64,000 nt of DNA from Streptosporangium lutulentum (GCF_030811455.1 NZ_JAUSQU010000001.1:5084001-5148000), one strand, 5' to 3'; counted from the first letter of the stretch, positions 1-8,370 are shown. Numbers and translations: made by a program. Notes: generated from the letters alone by a model not told the origin.

Positions 1-2
1 TG

Positions 3-1136
3 GCGTTGCTGGGCGTGGGGCAGATCCTGGGCGACATTCCGGCCGGGGCTCTCGCGGCCCGGGTGGGCGACCGCAAGGCGATGCTCATCGCCTCGGGAAT
101 CGCCGTGGTGACGCTTCTGGGATGCGCGATGAGCACCACGCTCTGGCAGCTGGCGCTGGCCGTCACCGCCACGGGGTCGACGAACGCGGTGTTCAACCTG
201 GCCCGGCAGTCCTACCTGACCGAGGTCATCCCCGTGGGGCTGAGGGCCAGGGCGCTGTCCACGCTCGGCGGCATGTCCCGGGTGGGAGCGTTCATCGGGC
301 CGTTCCTCGGCGCCGCGGTGGTGTACGACCGCCCGGTGTACTACATCTACTGGCTGGCCCTGGCGTGCGCGGTGATCGCCGGGCTGATCGTCCTGCTCGT
401 ACCCGACGTGGCCGAACCGTCGGCGGCGCGGGAGCGGCGGCACGCGCCCGTCTCCGTCTGGTCGGTGATGGTGCGGCACCGCCGGGTGTTCATGACCCTC
501 GGCGTGGCCATCTTCCTCGTGGGGTCGGTGCGCGCCACCCGGCAGACGGTGCTGCCCCTGTGGGCGGAGCACCTCGGCCTGAACCCCTCCACCACGAGCA
601 TCGTCTTCGGGATCGTCGGGCTCGTGGACACCCTGACCTTCTACCCCTCGGGGAAGGTCATGGACCGCGCGGGCAGGCTGTGGATCGCCGTCCCGTCGAT
701 GCTCGTGCTCGGGCTGACCCAGGCCCTGCTGCCGCTCACTCACGGGCTGGCGTCGTTCACCGTCGTCGCGATGCTGATGGGATTCGGCAACGGGATCGGC
801 AGCGGGATCCTGATGACCCTCGGCGCGGACGTCGCGCCACCGGAGATCCGCTCGAAGTTCCTCGGGGTGTGGAGGCTGTGCGCCGACTCCGGAAGCGCCG
901 GCGGACCGCTGATCGTCTCCGCCGCCGCCGGGCTGGGCAGCCTGGCCCTCGGCATCTCCGCGATGGGCGTGACCGGGCTGGTGGCCGCGGCCGCGCTGCT
1001 GCGCTGGGTACCTCGATACTCACCGTTCGCCACCACGGGGACCCGGTCACGAGGCCCCGCGCCGGAAGACCCGGCGCCCGGAGGTCCCGGCCCCGACACG
1101 GCCGGAACCCACCGTTCGTCGGTCAGCGAGCCCTGA
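3..1136 (+). CDS. MFS transporter, 5' end outside window
   Basis: Major facilitator superfamily permease. The reading frame is open to the left window edge, so the N-terminus (at least the first membrane helix) is missing; the TTG at position 6 is only the first start-like codon, not a convincing start. The visible part begins with the helix 2-3 loop signature GALAARVGDRKA and continues with about ten hydrophobic segments. A long basic cytoplasmic loop (about residues 140-155, AARERRHAP) separates the two halves as expected. The C-terminal tail after the last helix is rich in Pro, Gly and Arg. Substrate cannot be told; family precedent suggests small-molecule or drug efflux. It converges on the GH16 gene and shares a hairpin terminator with it. 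Confidence 0.85.
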   Translation, partial: ALLGVGQILGDIPAGALAARVGDRKAMLIASGIAVVTLLGCAMSTTLWQLALAVTATGSTNAVFNLARQSYLTEVIPVGLRARALSTLGGMSRVGAFIGPFLGAAVVYDRPVYYIYWLALACAVIAGLIVLLVPDVAEPSAARERRHAPVSVWSVMVRHRRVFMTLGVAIFLVGSVRATRQTVLPLWAEHLGLNPSTTSIVFGIVGLVDTLTFYPSGKVMDRAGRLWIAVPSMLVLGLTQALLPLTHGLASFTVVAMLMGFGNGIGSGILMTLGADVAPPEIRSKFLGVWRLCADSGSAGGPLIVSAAAGLGSLALGISAMGVTGLVAAAALLRWVPRYSPFATTGTRSRGPAPEDPAPGGPGPDTAGTHRSSVSEP

Positions 1137-1215
1137 GCCCACCGGCGTCGATCCCGCCCGGCCGCGTCGGAGACAGGGATTCGCCGTCGCGCGAGGAGGC
1201 GGGCGAGACGGGCGT

Positions 1216-1251
1216 GGGTACGGCTCGCGCCCCGGGACGCGAGCCGTACCC
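1216..1251. terminator. Hairpin terminator between convergent genes
   Basis: A perfect 14-bp inverted repeat (arm GGGTACGGCTCGCG) encloses an 8-nt loop and lies between the ends of the MFS gene (plus) and the GH16 gene (minus). There is no T tract, as is usual for strong hairpin terminators in high-GC actinomycetes. It probably works in both directions. Confidence 0.75.
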
Positions 1252-1268
1252 CGGGATGCGCGGAAGGC

Positions 1269-2657
1269 TCAGTTCCCGAAGGTGATCCAGTTGAGGTTGA
1301 CGAAGTCGGCGGGCTGCCCGCTGGTGAAGGTGACGTAGACCGTGTGGGTCCCGGTCACCCCCGCGATGTTGGCGGGGACCGTCCGCCAGCTCTGCCAGCC
1401 GCCGGTGTTGCCGAGGGCGAAGTCCCCGATCGGGGCGGCCGTCAGACTGTCGAGGCGCACCTGGACCAGCCCGCTGGCCCCGCCCGCGGCTCCGGAGGCG
1501 ACCCTGGCCTTGAACTGGGTGGCCGCCGCGGTGCCGAAGTTCACCCCGTCGAAGCGGAGCCAGTTACCGTTGCCGATCTGGCTGACGTTCTGCCCGCCGC
1601 CGGTGTCGGTGGTCGTCTCCACCGCCGTGCCCGACTGCGCCTGGTAGCGCTCGGCCTGGATGGTCGAGCGGGCGTCCACCCCACCTCCTGGAGGGGGTGT
1701 CGGGGTACCGGTGGGCGGGGTCCCGGAGCCGCTCTGCCAGACGGCCACGTAGTCGACGAGCATCGGGCGCCCGGAAACCGTGGCGGCGGTCGGGGTCTGC
1801 CCGGCCAGCGCGTTGGGGAACGCACCGCCCATGGCCACGTTGAGCAGGAGGAAGTAGCCCTGGTGGCCGGTCATGGCGTTCCAGGTCCCGGCGTCGAACT
1901 GGGCCTGGCTGACGCTGTGGAACTGCTGCCCGTCGACATACCAGCGGAGCTGGTTCGGGGTGACGGCGCGGTCCCATTCGAAGCGGTAGGTGTGGAACGC
2001 CGACTGGCAGGACGACCCGGGACAGGCCCTGCTGGCGCCGAGTCCGGTGGTCTCGTTGCAGGGGCCTCCGGGGCTCACGCCGCAGTGGAGCACCCCCCAG
2101 ACGGAGTTGATCCCGTTGACGTTCTCCATGATGTCGAACTCGCCGATGCCGGGCCAGTTCCAGTAGCTGCCCCGGTACGGCGCGCCGAGCGCCCAGAACG
2201 CGGGCCAGTACCCCAGCGCGGCGCTGCCGGTGACGTTGGGCATCTGGATCCGGCCTTCGATGCGAAGGACGCGGCCGTCCGCGGGCTTGAAGTCGGAGCG
2301 GCGGGTCTCGATACGGGCCGACGTCCACTCGGTCCCGTTCTTGACGGGGGTGATGCGCAGGTTTCCGCCGCCGTCGAGGCTGAGGTTGGAGGGACTGGCG
2401 GTGTAGTTCTGGACCTCGCCGGTGCCCCAGTTGGCGGGGCCTCCGGGGTAGGCGTGGCCCGTGTCGACGATCCAGTTGGCTGAGGAGGGAAGCGACCCGG
2501 CACCGCCGGTGAAGTCATCGCTCCAGACCAGGGACCACCCGGAGGGGGTCGGGGGAACCGCGGCGTGGGCGGTGATCGCGACCATCGGCAGCAGCAGGGC
2601 GGCGACGACGATCGAGATCCACCCGAGAGAGCGCTTTCTCGTTGGGGGGTGACTCAT
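1269..2657 (-). CDS. Secreted GH16 family beta-glucanase with CBM6
   Basis: Secreted glycoside hydrolase of family 16 (endo-beta-1,3-glucanase/laminarinase-type fold), 462 aa. Residues 1-33 are a signal peptide with an AHAA-type cleavage site. The catalytic domain spans about 38-308 and carries GEFDIMEN, giving Glu173 as nucleophile, Asp175 as helper and Glu178 as acid/base. A Pro/Thr/Gly linker (about 309-329) leads to a family 6 carbohydrate-binding module (331-462) with typical IQAERY and WLRFDGVNFG segments. The start ATG is preceded by GAGAGG on the minus strand. A GAGAGCGCTCTC palindrome 120 bp upstream suggests control by a LacI-type sugar repressor. Exact substrate (laminarin, mixed-linkage glucan or other) is not determined. 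Confidence 0.93.
   Translation of the reverse strand: MSHPPTRKRSLGWISIVVAALLLPMVAITAHAAVPPTPSGWSLVWSDDFTGGAGSLPSSANWIVDTGHAYPGGPANWGTGEVQNYTASPSNLSLDGGGNLRITPVKNGTEWTSARIETRRSDFKPADGRVLRIEGRIQMPNVTGSAALGYWPAFWALGAPYRGSYWNWPGIGEFDIMENVNGINSVWGVLHCGVSPGGPCNETTGLGASRACPGSSCQSAFHTYRFEWDRAVTPNQLRWYVDGQQFHSVSQAQFDAGTWNAMTGHQGYFLLLNVAMGGAFPNALAGQTPTAATVSGRPMLVDYVAVWQSGSGTPPTGTPTPPPGGGVDARSTIQAERYQAQSGTAVETTTDTGGGQNVSQIGNGNWLRFDGVNFGTAAATQFKARVASGAAGGASGLVQVRLDSLTAAPIGDFALGNTGGWQSWRTVPANIAGVTGTHTVYVTFTSGQPADFVNLNWITFGN
2627..2638. promoter_or_regulatory. Possible second LacI-type half-perfect operator inside GH16 gene
   Basis: GAGAGCGCTTTC lies in the first codons of the GH16 gene and differs from the upstream perfect site by one base. 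An intragenic roadblock or looping operator is possible. The match also falls in codons for the basic signal-peptide n-region (KRS), so chance is a real alternative. Confidence 0.35.
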
Positions 2658-2776
2658 TCGAGACCTCTCACAAGGCGAACGAGGTGGACGGCCGAACGTC
2701 GCTGCAGCGTAAGACCGATTGATGTCACTGTTACGCGAAGGTTGACATCGGTCAAGGCCAGAATGTGAAAAAGCCA

Positions 2777-2788
2777 GAGAGCGCTCTC
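2777..2788. promoter_or_regulatory. LacI-family-type operator GAGAGCGCTCTC
   Basis: A perfect 12-bp palindrome with the central CG of LacI-family operators sits in the promoter region of the GH16 gene, about 120 bp before its start. It resembles CebR/CelR-type sites of actinomycetes (GGGAGCGCTCCC), which control polysaccharide hydrolases. The regulator itself is not in this window. Confidence 0.6.
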
Positions 2789-2897
2789 AATCCTCGCTCA
2801 TTGGCCTTCGAGCCGCCGGCCGTCTCCGCGGGACGCGGGACGGCGCGCCCGCGGGAACGGCGCTTCACCCCTCCGGCACGGTGTGGTATCAATTAAA

Positions 2898-2921
2898 TGA
2901 CCAGATACGTTCATTTGGTCA
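2898..2921. promoter_or_regulatory. TetR-type operator TGACCAGAT-N6-ATTTGGTCA
   Basis: An imperfect inverted repeat directly in front of the TetR/rph pair (outer arms TGACCA and TGGTCA exact, inner AT/AT also paired). It overlaps an upstream ATG at 2897, which argues that the true start of the regulator is the later GTG. The half-site TGACCAGAT is the same as in the 33-bp palindrome before the TetR-P450 operon near 46.9 kb. Confidence 0.6.
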
Positions 2922-2950
2922 AAAATATAGGGAACGGCTGGGTGGGAGAC

Positions 2951-3721
2951 GTGAAGCCACACGCCAGGAGGGCGGGACGACCGCCGCAGGATGCCGAGCG
3001 CCGTCTGGAGCGGGCGCACCGCATCCTGGACGCCGCCGCGGACCTGGTCCTGCGCTGGGGTTACGACAAGACCACCGTCGAGGACGTCGCCCGGCGGGCC
3101 GAGGTCGCCAAGGGCACGATCTACCTGCACTGGAGGACGCGCGAGGAGTTGTTCGCCGCGCTGTTGCGCCGGGAGCGGGTCGAGATGCTCTCCCACCTGC
3201 GGCAGCGCGTCGCGGAGGGCCCCGGCACGCTCCGCGACCTGCTCAGGCTGCTCGCCTCCGAGCTCATGAGCAGGCCCCTGATGAGGGCGAGCCTGCTGGG
3301 CGACTCGGAGATCCTGGGCAGGCTCACACGTCTGAAGCGGAGCGACAAGGCCGCCGCCGCCGAGGTGCCCACCGGCTTCGAGACCTACCTTGGGGTGCTG
3401 CTCAAGCACGGCGGCCTACGGACCGACCTCTCCCCCACCGAGCATGTGACCGCGCTCGTCTCCGTCCTGTACGGATTCCTGCTCGTCCCGCGGATGCTGC
3501 CGGAGGCGTACAGCCTGCCCGACGAGCGGCTGGCGGAGCTGATCGCCGACGCCGGGAGCCGGGCGGTGGAGCCTCTCGGCCCCGTCTCCCCGGACGGCGC
3601 CCACCCCACCTCGCCGGACGACGCCCGCGCGATCTCGCGGGCGACCCTGGATTTCGTCGACTACGCCACGGAGATCGCGCAGCGGAAGCTGCGCGCCTCT
3701 CTCGGCTTCCAAGGAGAATGA
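2951..3721 (+). CDS. TetR family transcriptional regulator
   Basis: DNA-binding repressor of 256 aa. The N-terminal TetR helix-turn-helix is clear (about residues 20-65: RILDAAADLVLRWGY, then TTVEDVARRAEVAKGTIYLHW). The C-terminal ligand domain is not assignable. I chose GTG 2951 because the earlier ATG 2897 lies inside the inverted-repeat operator and has no ribosome site; GGGAG precedes the GTG, though with very short spacing, so 2897 remains possible. The stop is 3 bp before the rph-like gene, so the two are one transcription unit and the regulator probably controls the resistance enzyme and itself. It is similar in HTH sequence to the TetR protein near 46.5 kb. Confidence 0.88.
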   Translation: MKPHARRAGRPPQDAERRLERAHRILDAAADLVLRWGYDKTTVEDVARRAEVAKGTIYLHWRTREELFAALLRRERVEMLSHLRQRVAEGPGTLRDLLRLLASELMSRPLMRASLLGDSEILGRLTRLKRSDKAAAAEVPTGFETYLGVLLKHGGLRTDLSPTEHVTALVSVLYGFLLVPRMLPEAYSLPDERLAELIADAGSRAVEPLGPVSPDGAHPTSPDDARAISRATLDFVDYATEIAQRKLRASLGFQGE

Positions 3722-3724
3722 GAC

Positions 3725-6337
3725 GTGAAGGTCCTTCCCCTCTCCGACGCGACGGCCGATCTCGCCCTGACGGGCGGAAAGGGAGCGTCGCTGGCCCGGC
3801 TGGCCCGCGCCGGCCTGCCGGTTCCCGGGGGCTTCCACATCACCACCGACGCCTACCGCGACGTCGTCTCGCGTGACGGCCTGCACGACCAGATCATGCG
3901 GGCGGTCTCCGGAATGCCCGCCGACCAGGCCTCCCTCCGCATCGCGGCCCTGTTCGCCGAGCGCGAGATGCCCCCGGAGATCGCCGCGGAGATCCGCGCG
4001 GCCTACGCGGGGCTCGGCGACGACGTGGCGGTCGCCGTCCGGTCCTCCGCCACCGCCGAGGACCTTCCCGACATGTCGTTCGCCGGGCAGCAGGACACCT
4101 ACCTCAACATCCGCGGCGACACCCTGCTGGACGCGGTTCGGCGATGCTGGGCCTCGCTGTGGACCGCGCGGGCCATCGCCTACAGGTCCGCGAACGACGT
4201 CGCCCACGACGACGTCGCACTGGCGGTGGTGGTCCAGGAGCTGGTGCCCGCCGACGCGGCCGGCGTCCTGTTCACCGCGAACCCGATCACCGGCGCGCGC
4301 GACCAGGTGGTGATCAACGCCTCCTGGGGTCTGGGCGAGGCCGTCGTCGGCGGGCAGGTCACGCCCGACACCGTCGTGATCGACACCTCCACCGGCGAGA
4401 TCGTCGAGGAGCGCGTCGGCGACAAGCACGTCATGACGGTCCGCACGCCCGGCGGCACCCGCGAGGAGCCGATGCCCGAGGAGGCACGCCGCCGGCCCGT
4501 GCTCGACCGGGCGCAGGCCGTACGGCTCGCACGGCTCGGAACGCGGATCGAGGAGCTGTACGGCACGGCCGTGGACGTGGAGTGGGCCGCCCACGACGGA
4601 GCGTTCTTCGTCGTGCAGGCCCGTCCGATCGCCCGGCTCCGGCGGCCGATCCAGGAATGGAACGACAGCCTGAGCGGCGACTACCTGTGGACCGGCGCGA
4701 ACCTCGGCGAGGCCATCCCCGACGTGATGACGCCGTGCACGTGGTCGCTCGTCCAGATCTTCATCCGCGAGGCCATGTCGGCGTCGGCGATGCCCGGGTT
4801 CAAGCTGGTCGGCAACATCGGCGGCCGCTTCTACATGAACCTGAGCATCGCGATCTCGGTGGCCAGGGCGATGGGCCTGGAAAACCGGCTCGGCGCGATC
4901 GAGCAGGTCTTCGGCAAGCTCCCTCCGGGCCTGGACGTGCCGCTGCTGCCCACCTCGCGCTGGCGGATCGTCAAGGACGTGCTGCCCGTCGCCTTCACCC
5001 TGCGCAGGCGGGTGGCGGCCAACGTGGCGAGGATGCCCGGTTTCCTCGCCACGGCGCAGCAGCGCTGTACGGCGGTGCGCGAGCACATCGCCGCCGTCAC
5101 CACCGCGGGCGAGCTGGCCGGGCTGTGGGAGGGCGAGCTGCTGCCGTACTTCGTCGACGCCTGCCAGGTCCTGGAGGCCGCCGGACGTCAGGGCGGCACC
5201 GAGCTGGTCATGACCCGCGACAAACTGCGCAAGCTGGCGGGCGAGGCCGACGCCGAGGCCATGCTCACCGGGGTCAACGCCGACGGGGAGCTGGCCAGCC
5301 TCGCGTCGATCGTCGGCCTGGAAAGACTCGCGAGGGGCGAGATCGACCGGGAGACGTTCGCCCGCACCTACGGGCACCGGGGCGCGCACGAGTTCGAGGT
5401 CTCCGTCCCCCGCCCCGGCGAGGACCCGCGATGGATCGACGCGCAGCTCGCGGCCGTCTCCGGCGCGGAGTCCGCGTTCGCCTCGGGCACGGGGCCCACG
5501 GCCGTCTCCGGCACGGAGTCCGCGACCGCGTCCGGCGTACGGCTCGCGGCCGCATCCGAACCCCGGCACCGTACCGGCATGCTGCTCGCCCGCCAGCAGG
5601 AGGCACGCGAAGCCGCCTGGAAACGGTTCGAGCGGCGCCACCCCGGCAAGGTCGCGAAAACCCGCCTGCGCGTCAAGCGGTGGAACGCGATCGTCCGCGA
5701 CAGGGAGGCGACCCGCTCGGAGGTGGTCCGCGTCTTCTGGGCGCTGCGCGCCTTCGTCCGGCGGGCCGGGGAGCTCACCGGTCACGGCGACGACCTGTTC
5801 TTCCTGTCGATCCAGGAGATCCTCGCTCTCCTGCGTGGCGACGACGCGCCGTTGGAGCAGGTGGCGATCCGGCGCGCGACCTACGAGCACTACGCGGCCC
5901 TGCCCGCCTACCCCACGTTGATCGTCGGCCGGTTCGACCCGGACCGCTGGGCCGCCGACCCCGACCGTCGCGGCGACATCTTCGACGCCCGGGGCGGCGG
6001 CACCCCGGTGAGCGACACGGTGACCGGTTTTCCCGGCGCGCCCGGCATCGTCGAGGGCGTGGCCCGCCTCATCGCCGCCCCCGAGGACGGTGACCGCCTC
6101 GCCCCCGGCGAGATCCTGGTGACGACCCTGACCAACATCGGCTGGACCCCGATGTTCCCCCGCGCCGCCGCCGTCGTCACCGACATGGGCGCGCCCCTGT
6201 CACACGCCTCGATCGTCGCCCGCGAACTCGGCATTCCGGCCGTGGTCGGGACCGGCAACGCGACCATGCGCCTGCGCGACGGCGACAGGATCCGCGTCGA
6301 CGGCGAACGCGGCACCGTGGAACTGCTGACCGCGTAG
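3725..6337 (+). CDS. rph: Rifampicin phosphotransferase-like PEP-utilising enzyme
   Basis: 870-aa PEP-synthase-like enzyme with the three-part layout of rifampicin phosphotransferases. An ATP-grasp domain comes first (about 1-315: GGKGASLARL, VAVRSSATAEDLPDMSFAGQQDT, EWAAHDGAFFVVQARP). A middle substrate domain starts with EWNDSLSGDYLWTGANLGEAIPDVMTP. A swivelling His domain ends the protein, with the phospho-histidine about His827 in APLSHASIVARELGIPAVVGT. The length is close to characterised Rph (about 867 aa). Such enzymes use ATP to phosphorylate rifamycins, inactivating them. The insert around residues 577-610 is a repetitive Ala/Ser/Gly stretch and may be a flexible linker. No rifamycin-associated element was seen upstream; a TetR protein is co-transcribed. 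A general PEP synthase is the alternative, but the middle domain favours Rph. Confidence 0.85.
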   Translation: MKVLPLSDATADLALTGGKGASLARLARAGLPVPGGFHITTDAYRDVVSRDGLHDQIMRAVSGMPADQASLRIAALFAEREMPPEIAAEIRAAYAGLGDDVAVAVRSSATAEDLPDMSFAGQQDTYLNIRGDTLLDAVRRCWASLWTARAIAYRSANDVAHDDVALAVVVQELVPADAAGVLFTANPITGARDQVVINASWGLGEAVVGGQVTPDTVVIDTSTGEIVEERVGDKHVMTVRTPGGTREEPMPEEARRRPVLDRAQAVRLARLGTRIEELYGTAVDVEWAAHDGAFFVVQARPIARLRRPIQEWNDSLSGDYLWTGANLGEAIPDVMTPCTWSLVQIFIREAMSASAMPGFKLVGNIGGRFYMNLSIAISVARAMGLENRLGAIEQVFGKLPPGLDVPLLPTSRWRIVKDVLPVAFTLRRRVAANVARMPGFLATAQQRCTAVREHIAAVTTAGELAGLWEGELLPYFVDACQVLEAAGRQGGTELVMTRDKLRKLAGEADAEAMLTGVNADGELASLASIVGLERLARGEIDRETFARTYGHRGAHEFEVSVPRPGEDPRWIDAQLAAVSGAESAFASGTGPTAVSGTESATASGVRLAAASEPRHRTGMLLARQQEAREAAWKRFERRHPGKVAKTRLRVKRWNAIVRDREATRSEVVRVFWALRAFVRRAGELTGHGDDLFFLSIQEILALLRGDDAPLEQVAIRRATYEHYAALPAYPTLIVGRFDPDRWAADPDRRGDIFDARGGGTPVSDTVTGFPGAPGIVEGVARLIAAPEDGDRLAPGEILVTTLTNIGWTPMFPRAAAVVTDMGAPLSHASIVARELGIPAVVGTGNATMRLRDGDRIRVDGERGTVELLTA

Positions 6338-6357
6338 GTTCCAGCCCTTGATCACGC

Positions 6358-6402
6358 CCTCTTCCGCGCCCCTGAGGAGGAATCGCCGGGGCGCGGAAGA
6401 GG
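6358..6402. terminator. Hairpin terminator between convergent rph and MFS genes
   Basis: A perfect 15-bp inverted repeat (arm CCTCTTCCGCGCCCC) with a 15-nt loop fills the 81-bp space between the two convergent stops. It probably serves both genes. Confidence 0.75.
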
Positions 6403-6418
6403 ATCACGATCGGCCGGG

Positions 6419-7876
6419 TCATTTCGCCTCGGCGCCGACGACACCACGCGGAGGCGCCGGGGCCGGCGCCACGTCGCCGCCGGACGTGTGGAGCGCGCGC
6501 CGGACGGTGGGCACGAGGAGCGCCGCCGCGACGGCGGCGAGGGAGAGCCCGGTGAGCATCGTGAAACCGTGCGTGTACCCGGCTTCGTACGGCAGCCCGT
6601 TCGACCGCAGGTCACCGGTGACGACACTGCTCATCACCGCGGCCCCGATCGAGCCTCCGATGGTGCGGATGTTGGCGTTCATCCCGGCCGCGGCACCCGT
6701 CTGCCGCGCCGGCACGTTCTTCACGATCAGGTTCGTCATGGACGAGAACGCCAGGCCGATACCGAGGCCGAACACGCCCGCGGCGACGCCGACCTGCCAG
6801 CGCTCGCCATGGACCGCGGCGAGCGCGGCGCAGGCGAGCACGCCGAACGCGGAGCCGGTGGCGAGCTGCGCCTTCAGGCTGAACACCCTCTCCACGCGCC
6901 CGCTGAGAACGCCCGCGACGAACATGGTCACGAGCATCGGCAACATCAGCAGGCCCGCTTCGGTGATGCTCGCCCCGAATCCGTAACCCGAGACCGTCGG
7001 GGTCTGCACGAACTGCGGGAGGAACCCGTACACGGCGAACATCGCCGCCCCGAAGAGCAGCGCGTTGAGGTTGGTGGTCCACACCGCCGGCAGGCGCATC
7101 ATGCGCATGTCGATGAGCGGGTTGGCCGAGCGGAGTTCGGCGACGACCCAGGCGGCGAAGACGACGACCGCGACCGCCAGCAGGCCGATGACCCCAAAAG
7201 AGCTCCAGCCCCATACCGGGGCCTCGCTGAGCGGCAGCAGCAGGGCGACGAGCCAGCCCGACAGCAGGAGGGTGGCGAGCCAGCTGATCCGTCCCGGGGT
7301 CCGGATCGGCGACTCGGGTACGAGCAGGTACGCCGCCACGGCCGTCAGCGCGACGACGACCATGGGAATCCAGAACAGCCAGCGATAGCCGAGAGCGTCG
7401 ACGATCGGCCCGGCGAGCACGACGCCCAGGCCTCCTCCCGCCGCGACGATGGCCGACATCGCCCCGATGGCCGAGGGCACACGCGCCGGCGGGAACTCGT
7501 CGCGGATGATGCCGAACGACAGGGGGAACACCGCGCCGCCGACGCCCTGGATGACGCGGGCGACGATGAGCACGCCGATGTTGGGCGCGATCGCGGCGAG
7601 CAGGCAGCCGACGGCGAGCCCCACGAGGGCGATGACGAGCATCCGCTCCTTGCCGACCATGTCGCCGACTCTCCCCAGGATCGGAGTGCAGATCGACGCG
7701 GAGAGCAGGTAGGCGATCAGCACCCAGGTCACGGTGCTCTGGGAGGTGCCCAGATCGTGCTGGATCGTCGAGAGGACCGGGCTGATGAGCGACTGCAGCA
7801 TCGCGAAGAACCCGGCACCGGCCGCGAGGACCACGAAGGTCAGCTGATGGGTGGTGCGTTTGGTGGTCGAGGCCAC
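6419..7876 (-). CDS. EmrB/QacA-type (DHA2) MFS drug exporter
   Basis: Proton-driven exporter with about 14 membrane helices (485 aa from the chosen start). Helix 1 region LISPVLSTIQHDLGTS, the loop signature GRVGDMVGKERML, and motif C-like RVIQGVGGAVFPLSFGIIRDEFP are visible. A GTG start at 7876 is preferred: GGAG lies 6 nt before it on the minus strand, while the upstream ATGs lack a ribosome site. The gene is divergent from a TetR gene 720 bp away; that gap is full of repeats and palindromes. The substrate is unknown; multidrug or secondary-metabolite efflux is the family precedent. Confidence 0.9.
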   Translation of the reverse strand: MASTTKRTTHQLTFVVLAAGAGFFAMLQSLISPVLSTIQHDLGTSQSTVTWVLIAYLLSASICTPILGRVGDMVGKERMLVIALVGLAVGCLLAAIAPNIGVLIVARVIQGVGGAVFPLSFGIIRDEFPPARVPSAIGAMSAIVAAGGGLGVVLAGPIVDALGYRWLFWIPMVVVALTAVAAYLLVPESPIRTPGRISWLATLLLSGWLVALLLPLSEAPVWGWSSFGVIGLLAVAVVVFAAWVVAELRSANPLIDMRMMRLPAVWTTNLNALLFGAAMFAVYGFLPQFVQTPTVSGYGFGASITEAGLLMLPMLVTMFVAGVLSGRVERVFSLKAQLATGSAFGVLACAALAAVHGERWQVGVAAGVFGLGIGLAFSSMTNLIVKNVPARQTGAAAGMNANIRTIGGSIGAAVMSSVVTGDLRSNGLPYEAGYTHGFTMLTGLSLAAVAAALLVPTVRRALHTSGGDVAPAPAPPRGVVGAEAK

Positions 7877-7941
7877 AAAGATCTCCATTTTACGATCGAG
7901 AGATTCGTTTCCGGGCGCGCGTGTTCGAGGCACCTGGAAAC

Positions 7942-8050
7942 GAGGTTGATCCGGGCCGGCGGTTCGGAGAATCCGAGAATGAAATCGGTCCGGTCCGGTG
8001 GTTCAAGGAGTCCGGCAATGAGGTCGATCCGGGCCGGCGGTCACCCGGTG
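7942..8050. repeat. 39-bp tandem repeat, about 2.8 copies
   Basis: Units begin at 7942, 7981 and 8020 with GAGGTTGATCCGGG-like sequence and keep exact 39-bp spacing with scattered substitutions. The unit length is a multiple of three, so a repetitive minus-strand open frame results, but nothing marks it as a gene. It lies in the gap between the MFS and TetR genes. Confidence 0.7.
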
Positions 8051-8085
8051 CCCGGGACGCCGCCTTCCGGAAGGCCGGAAGGAGA

Positions 8086-8190
8086 GCACGCCGCTCTCCG
8101 GAAAGAGGGCACGCCACCTTCCGGAAGGCGGGCACGCCGCTCTCCGGAAGAAGGACACGCCGCTCTCCGGAACGAGGGCACGCCGCCGAG
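8086..8190. repeat. 23-bp tandem repeat with TCCGGA cores
   Basis: Units at 8086, 8109, 8132, 8155 and 8178 share the pattern GCACGCCGCTCTCCGGAA with exact 23-bp spacing. Each contains a self-complementary TCCGGA core, so the array could form alternating hairpins or bind a protein in phase about every two helical turns. It is too short and continuous to be a CRISPR array. Confidence 0.7.
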
Positions 8191-8216
8191 AGGACGGTCC
8201 GTCCGTCCCCCGCCCG

Positions 8217-8242
8217 CCGGTGTTCCGCCGGCGGAACACCGG
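8217..8242. repeat. Perfect 26-bp palindrome
   Basis: Two uninterrupted 13-bp arms (CCGGTGTTCCGCC and its complement) meet without a spacer. With no loop it is more likely a protein-binding or cruciform site than a terminator. Confidence 0.65.
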
Positions 8243-8317
8243 CATCGGTTCACGCGGAGGGTCGGTTCGTGATGGTCACCGACAAAAGGGGCCGGCCAGG
8301 TGATTCGAGCCTGGTTC

Positions 8318-8370
8318 CGCCGCCGGGCAGGGGAGCCGGGCCCCCGCTCGGGCTCCCCTGCCCGGCGGCG
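8318..8370. terminator. Very strong 20-bp stem hairpin
   Basis: Perfect 20-bp arms (8318-8337 and 8351-8370, rich in GGGCAGGGGAGCC) enclose a 13-nt loop. It would insulate the TetR gene from upstream transcription. No gene ends next to it on either strand, so its purpose is unclear; it may be the relic of a lost gene's terminator. Confidence 0.5.

Noticed and set aside
2800..2950. Rifamycin-associated element before the rph operon
   Set aside because: No match to the GGGGCTTGCGGCAAG-type inverted repeat could be seen; only the TGACCAGAT repeat is there.
3416..5890. 824-codon minus-strand open frame
   Set aside because: Exact antisense of the rph-like gene. High GC third positions leave this frame free of stops; composition is biased to Gly, Arg, Val and no domain appears.
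8086..8190. Possible CRISPR array
   Set aside because: The 23-bp units are directly continuous with no unique spacers, and no cas genes are present.
8300..8320. GATTCGAGCCTGG resembling a tRNA T-arm
   Set aside because: The loop between the possible 5-bp arms is 9 nt, not 7, and no acceptor, D or anticodon arm can be found around it.
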